Shown here in pieces: positions 60,106 through 64,000 of a stretch of DNA of 64,000 nucleotides; within the stretch, counting starts at the first letter, position 1, and every line of letters begins with the position of its first letter. Location: contig JADKKA010000022.1 in assembly GCA_016720745.1 (NCBI GenBank), positions 806,001 to 870,000 on the forward strand, read 5' to 3'. The DNA is from Chitinophagaceae bacterium. GTDB lineage: Bacteria > Bacteroidota > Bacteroidia > Chitinophagales > Chitinophagaceae. A program made the translations under genes and the position numbers. The notes below the pieces were generated by a model. The model ran no database searches. It was given only the letters and a program-made list of their open reading frames with translations, and had not been told where the DNA came from.

Positions 60106-62559
60106 ATGCGTATACTTCCCTTTGCCATTTCCGCTATTCTCACCGGAGGATTGGTATTTGCCCTCAATAAACAATGGGGATCCATTCCTCCCATGGGGAA
60201 ATTCCTCAGTCCCCAACAGGGTTTTTGGCAAAATGCTGAACCAGCAAACAAAAGTTTTGATGCAGATCTGAAATTTCCTGATCTGAAAGGAAAGGCAGAG
60301 GTATATTTTGATGATCGCCTGGTGCCGCATGTATTTGCAGAAAAAGACGAAGACCTCTATTTTATCCAGGGCTACCTGCATGCTAAATTCAGGCTGTTCC
60401 AGATCGATCTGCAGACAAAAGCAGCGGCCGGAAGAGCCAGTGAAATTGCTGGTCCCAAAGCCATCAATTTTGATAAAGAACAAAGAAGGCTGGGGATGTT
60501 GTTTGCTGCTGAAAATGCCATGAAGGAAATTGAAAAAGATGAGCAGTCGAAATCACTATTCACCGCCTATACCAATGGGATCAACGCTTACATTGGCTCA
60601 ATGAAGGAAGCCGATATGCCCATTGAATACAAACTCCTGAATCTTAAACCGGAGAAATGGAGTAACCTGCGTACCGCTTTATTATTAAAGATGATGGCTA
60701 AAATGTTGTCATCCGGTACTGAAAGCGATCTGGCGATGACCAATGCCAAAGCCATGTTTATGCCGGATGAGTTGAAGAACTTATACCCGCAGGTACCCGA
60801 TTCCCTGGTTCCGATTGTACCAAAGGGAACGGCATTTGTCCAGCCAGGCATCAAACCCATACCACCCGCATCAGCCGATTCCATTTACCTGAGTCGTAAA
60901 GACATTGCCACGGCCAGAGAAATCGATAAACCCGATCCCGGCAATGGCAGTAATAACTGGGTCGTGGCCGGAAGCAAAACGCAAAGCGGAGCACCGATTC
61001 TTTGCAATGACCCGCACCTGGAATTATCCCTTCCTTCGATCTGGTACGAAATGCAGCTGGTAACACCAACCAGTAATGTGTATGGCGTATCCCTTCCCGG
61101 CAGCCCCTTTGTGATCATTGGGTTTAATGACAGTATAGCCTGGGGAGTCACCAATTCCCAGAGGGATGTAAAAGATTATTATGAAATAAAGTTCAAGGAT
61201 AAAAGCAAAAAAGAGTACTGGTTCAATGGCGCCTGGGCCAACACCACACAAAGAGTGGAAGAGATTAAAGTAAAAGGCGGAAAAACGGTTTATGATACGG
61301 TTGCCTATACCGTTTTTGGTCCGGTGATGTATGACGAGAACTTTCAGGGTGCAGCAAATGAAGGAAAAGGACGCAACCTGGCCGTTCGCTGGACGGCCCA
61401 CGATCCCAGCAACGAGGGCATGGCTGTTTATCACCTGAACCGGGCAAAAAACTATGATGAGTATGTAAACGCGATCAAGGACTTTACCTGCCCCGGCCAG
61501 AATTTTGTGTTTGCTTCCAAATCAGGTGATATCGCCATCTGGCAACAGGGACGATTCCCGGCCCGTTGGGATCGCCAGGGTTTATATATCATGCCCGGAG
61601 AAGACAGCAGCTATATGTGGCAGGGTTTTATTCCGCAAACCGAGAACCCGCATGCTAAAAACCCGGAACGCGGATTTCTGCAAAGTGCTAACCAGCGACC
61701 AGCAGATTCGACCTATCCTTATTTTATACCTGGCAGCTATATCACAGCACGTGGCATAACGATTGAAAACAGACTGGCGGCTATGTCTGGTATTACCGTC
61801 AATGATATGATGGCCCTGCATGGGAATTATTTTAATACCCTGGCGGAAGATGCCCGGACTGTATTATTAAAGTATACAAAAGAAACGGAGCTTAACGCTG
61901 ATGAGAAGAAGTACCTGGATTTATTCCGTAACTGGGATCTGCAGGCTTCCCCTGATTCCAAAGGACAAACCGTGTACAGCCTTTGGCGGTTTGCATTAGA
62001 AGATACCATCTGGGGAGATGATTTTGCCGGCATGCCCAATAAAGATGACTGGCCTGAAACCCAGACGCTATTTGAATATATGCTTCGTGATTCTGCTATG
62101 AAATTTGCAGATGATATCCGGACCCCTGCCCGGGAAACGCTTTATGATATGGTTACCGGTGCTTTCAAAAAAGCAGCCGGTCAGCTGAACGCAAGGGAAA
62201 AAGAAGGATTGGAATGGTACAAGTTTAACCAGCCCGGTGTATATCATATCATGGATAAGTCTAAGAAAGACCTTTTGCCTTTTGCCAGGGCGGGTTTACA
62301 TGTAGGAGGATGGGGTGATATTGTGAATGCCGTTAAAGGAAGTCATGGCCCCAGCTGGCGTATGATTGTTCAAATGAGCAGTCCCACAGAAGCCTATGGC
62401 GTTTATCCCGGTGGGCAGAGCGGGAACCCGGGAAGCAGGTTTTATGATAATTACCTGGATCAGTGGGTACAAGGAAAATACAATAAACTCTGGTTCATGC
62501 GTGACGGTGACAGAACCGATAAAAATGTGAAATGGGTGATGAAGTTTAAGGGGGAATAG
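60106..62559 (+). CDS. Penicillin acylase family Ntn-hydrolase
   Basis: An 817-residue precursor of the penicillin/AHL acylase family. N-terminal hydrophobic region (ILPFAISAILTGGLVFAL) for export; alpha part with EVYFDDRLVPHVFAEKDEDLYFIQGYLHA, (cited as VPHVFAEKDEDLYFIQGY); autoproteolysis site at Ser282 in PGNGSNNWVVAGSKT; then the oxyanion and substrate regions CNDPHLELSLPSIWYEM, GSPFVIIGFNDSIAWGVTN and the end PGGQSGNPGSRFYDNYLDQW. Periplasmic. Substrate may be acyl-homoserine lactones, a penicillin-like amide or another N-acyl compound; the sequence does not decide. Confidence 0.92.
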   Translation: MRILPFAISAILTGGLVFALNKQWGSIPPMGKFLSPQQGFWQNAEPANKSFDADLKFPDLKGKAEVYFDDRLVPHVFAEKDEDLYFIQGYLHAKFRLFQIDLQTKAAAGRASEIAGPKAINFDKEQRRLGMLFAAENAMKEIEKDEQSKSLFTAYTNGINAYIGSMKEADMPIEYKLLNLKPEKWSNLRTALLLKMMAKMLSSGTESDLAMTNAKAMFMPDELKNLYPQVPDSLVPIVPKGTAFVQPGIKPIPPASADSIYLSRKDIATAREIDKPDPGNGSNNWVVAGSKTQSGAPILCNDPHLELSLPSIWYEMQLVTPTSNVYGVSLPGSPFVIIGFNDSIAWGVTNSQRDVKDYYEIKFKDKSKKEYWFNGAWANTTQRVEEIKVKGGKTVYDTVAYTVFGPVMYDENFQGAANEGKGRNLAVRWTAHDPSNEGMAVYHLNRAKNYDEYVNAIKDFTCPGQNFVFASKSGDIAIWQQGRFPARWDRQGLYIMPGEDSSYMWQGFIPQTENPHAKNPERGFLQSANQRPADSTYPYFIPGSYITARGITIENRLAAMSGITVNDMMALHGNYFNTLAEDARTVLLKYTKETELNADEKKYLDLFRNWDLQASPDSKGQTVYSLWRFALEDTIWGDDFAGMPNKDDWPETQTLFEYMLRDSAMKFADDIRTPARETLYDMVTGAFKKAAGQLNAREKEGLEWYKFNQPGVYHIMDKSKKDLLPFARAGLHVGGWGDIVNAVKGSHGPSWRMIVQMSSPTEAYGVYPGGQSGNPGSRFYDNYLDQWVQGKYNKLWFMRDGDRTDKNVKWVMKFKGE

Positions 62560-62653
62560 GAAATAGGTATTAGGAATTGGGTATTAAGTATTCTTGTTTG
62601 ATGAAAAGAACCGCAAGAAGAGGAAGGACTGACAATTAAAACTGACAAAGCTT

Positions 62654-63004
62654 ATGAAATTTCTGACTGCGATTATATTAACGGCATTACTATCCTTTAT
62701 CAGCGGATTATTTTTACCCTGGTGGGGCATCGCGATAGTTGCACTGGCCATTGCAGCAATGATTCACCAAAAACCGGGGAAGGCATTTTTAGCTGGTTTC
62801 CTGGGCGTATTCCTGCTTTGGGCCGGACTGGCCTGGTGGATTGATATGAAGAACAATAGTGTACTCTCTCATAAAGTAGCAGCATTATTACCCTTGGGCG
62901 GAAATAGTTTTGCTATTATCGCGGTTACAGGCTTTATCGGCGGATTGGTTGGCGGACTGGCAGCCCTTTCCGGGAGTTTTCTCCGGGCATCAAAGGCAAA
63001 CTGA
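62654..63004 (+). CDS. Small membrane protein
   Basis: A 116-residue protein with four hydrophobic segments (AIILTALLSFISGLFL, WGIAIVALAIAAMI, FLAGFLGVFLLWAGLAWWI and FAIIAVTGFIGGLVGGLAAL). No charged active-site motif. The pattern is common in Bacteroidota but I know no function. It follows the acylase gene by 94 bases, part of which is GTATTAGGAATTGGGTATTA repeat filler. Confidence 0.7.
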   Translation: MKFLTAIILTALLSFISGLFLPWWGIAIVALAIAAMIHQKPGKAFLAGFLGVFLLWAGLAWWIDMKNNSVLSHKVAALLPLGGNSFAIIAVTGFIGGLVGGLAALSGSFLRASKAN

Positions 63005-63115
63005 AATAAATGTTGAACAGACCCGGCCCGGGCAGTAATATTTTAAGTTTTGCTTATCGTCTCTGATAAAAACTTACTGTTAAGTTGAGCCCCCTTCAAT
63101 AATCTGAATTTTTCG

Positions 63116-63123
63116 TAATTTTG
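63116..63123 (+). promoter_or_regulatory. -7 element for trhO
   Basis: TAATTTTG matches TAnnTTTG exactly, 62 bases before the ATG at 63186. No good -33 at the usual distance. Confidence 0.35.
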
Positions 63124-63185
63124 CCCTGCTTTAGAATTTTGCCCAACCTGCAATTGGGGTTCTCAGCAACTAAAATTCATACATC

Positions 63186-64000
63186 ATGGCATTATTACAC
63201 AACCGCATCTCCCGAAAGGAGCTGAAAGAACGTATTCAAAAGGATCATACTCCCCGCACTACCATTTCATTTTATTGTTATTTCCCGATCACTGAGCCTC
63301 CTGTTTTCCGGGATGAATTATACAGGAAATTCAGTGAGTTAGGCGTGTATGGCAGGATCTACCTGGCAGAAGAAGGGATCAATGCCCAGATCAGTGTGCC
63401 AACTTTCAATCTTTACCGCTTCAGGGATGTTTTATATTCTTATGAACCCTTAAAAGATCTCCGGTTGAATATTGCCACCGATGATGACGGGAAAAGTTTT
63501 TATGTACTTGATATCAAAGTGCGGAAAAAAATAGTGGCTGATGGTATTGATGATCCTTCTTTCGATATGGCGAACAAAGGTCGTTATGTCAATGCCGCCG
63601 AATTCAATGAATTGACAAAAGATCCCGATACCGTTGTAATCGATATGCGTAATCACTACGAATTTGAAGTGGGACATTTTGAAAAAGCTATTGAAATTCC
63701 CAGTGATACTTTCCGGGAACAATTGCCCATGGCAGCTGAAATGATGTCGCCCAATAAGGATAGAAATATCATCATGTATTGCACGGGGGGTATCCGTTGC
63801 GAAAAAGCCTCGGCATACATGCTCCACCAGGGTTTTAAAAATGTATTTCACCTGGAAGGAGGTGTCATTAATTATGTGAACCAGGTAAAAGCCGGTGGAT
63901 TGAAAAACAAATTCCATGGAAAGAATTTTGTTTTTGACCAGCGATTGGGAGAAAGAGTGACTGATGAAATCATTTCCCATTGTCACCAGTGCGGAAAACC
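63186..64000 (+). CDS. trhO: tRNA uridine(34) hydroxylase TrhO (rhodanese family), 3' end outside the window
   Basis: An open frame of 271 codons runs off the end of the window. It starts MALLHNRISRKELKERIQKD and has the UPF0176/YceA layout: an acylphosphatase-like N-terminal half (FRKFSELGVYGRIYLAEEGI-type region with GRIYLAEEGINAQISVP), then a rhodanese domain with VVIDMRNHYEFEVGHFEKA and the catalytic Cys in MYCTGGIRCEKASAYM, and the start of the Cys-rich C-terminal part (HCHQCGKP). TrhO makes 5-hydroxyuridine at U34 of tRNA using O2. The minus-strand frame over 63450-63986 is an artefact. Confidence 0.92.
   Translation, partial: MALLHNRISRKELKERIQKDHTPRTTISFYCYFPITEPPVFRDELYRKFSELGVYGRIYLAEEGINAQISVPTFNLYRFRDVLYSYEPLKDLRLNIATDDDGKSFYVLDIKVRKKIVADGIDDPSFDMANKGRYVNAAEFNELTKDPDTVVIDMRNHYEFEVGHFEKAIEIPSDTFREQLPMAAEMMSPNKDRNIIMYCTGGIRCEKASAYMLHQGFKNVFHLEGGVINYVNQVKAGGLKNKFHGKNFVFDQRLGERVTDEIISHCHQCGK

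Noticed and set aside
63450..63986. 178-codon minus-strand frame at the window end
   Set aside because: Antisense to trhO, whose catalytic motifs are intact.

Overview
The window looks like chromosome of a Bacteroidota bacterium, most likely in or near the Chitinophagaceae. The evidence is gene order and gene types: miaB, a sigma-54 regulator, lptE, a 335-residue protein and secG in a row; DUF4199 next to a family 2 glycosyltransferase and a dihydroorotase-like protein; a carboxypeptidase-regulatory-domain TonB-type barrel; LemA with an M48 protease; an ORF6N-type protein; and several promoters of the TTG/TAnnTTTG type. GC content is moderate. The genus cannot be fixed from this sequence alone.

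Layout. 1-520 is the 3' end of lepA, followed by a TylF-like O-methyltransferase. 1329-14911 is a minus-strand surface-glycan locus: a degenerate dihydroorotase homologue, DUF4199, GT2, GT4, the GDP-D-glycero-alpha-D-manno-heptose pathway (hddA, gmhA and an HddC-GmhB fusion), a secreted hypothetical, a Wzm/Wzt-type exporter whose ATPase is frameshifted, two methyltransferases and two glycosyltransferases. 15025-15231 holds two tandem tRNA-Pro genes, one with an abnormal palindromic D-arm. 15342-21175 has an AsmA-like protein, an S41-like peptidase with a TPR tail and a 2OG-Fe(II) oxygenase.

21223-32482 is a complete reductive pyrimidine catabolism cluster: PreA/PreT, dihydropyrimidinase, beta-ureidopropionase, an NCS1 permease, a class III aminotransferase and CoA-acylating semialdehyde dehydrogenase, predicted to take uracil through beta-alanine to acetyl-CoA. 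Its gaps are full of repeats and inserts: a four-helix-bundle gene between inverted repeats, three large palindromic elements, and a chimeric ORF6N gene whose first exon-like segment comes from an aminotransferase.

32558-41481 is housekeeping and envelope (TrmH-like, thioredoxin-like, BrkB, MltG, SecG, LptE, sigma-54 regulator, MiaB). 41641-50857 has a TonB-type receptor, two CCG/4Fe-4S redox proteins and, between them on the opposite strand, an ATP-grasp / Crp / LysE cassette. 51000-64000 has DUF2279, phosphoglucomutase, a Ca-type P-ATPase, Pcm, a decayed four-helix-bundle pseudogene, an M48/LemA pair, a lipoprotein, a penicillin acylase family protein, a small membrane protein and the start of trhO running off the window. 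No rRNA, CRISPR array, insertion sequence or prophage was seen.
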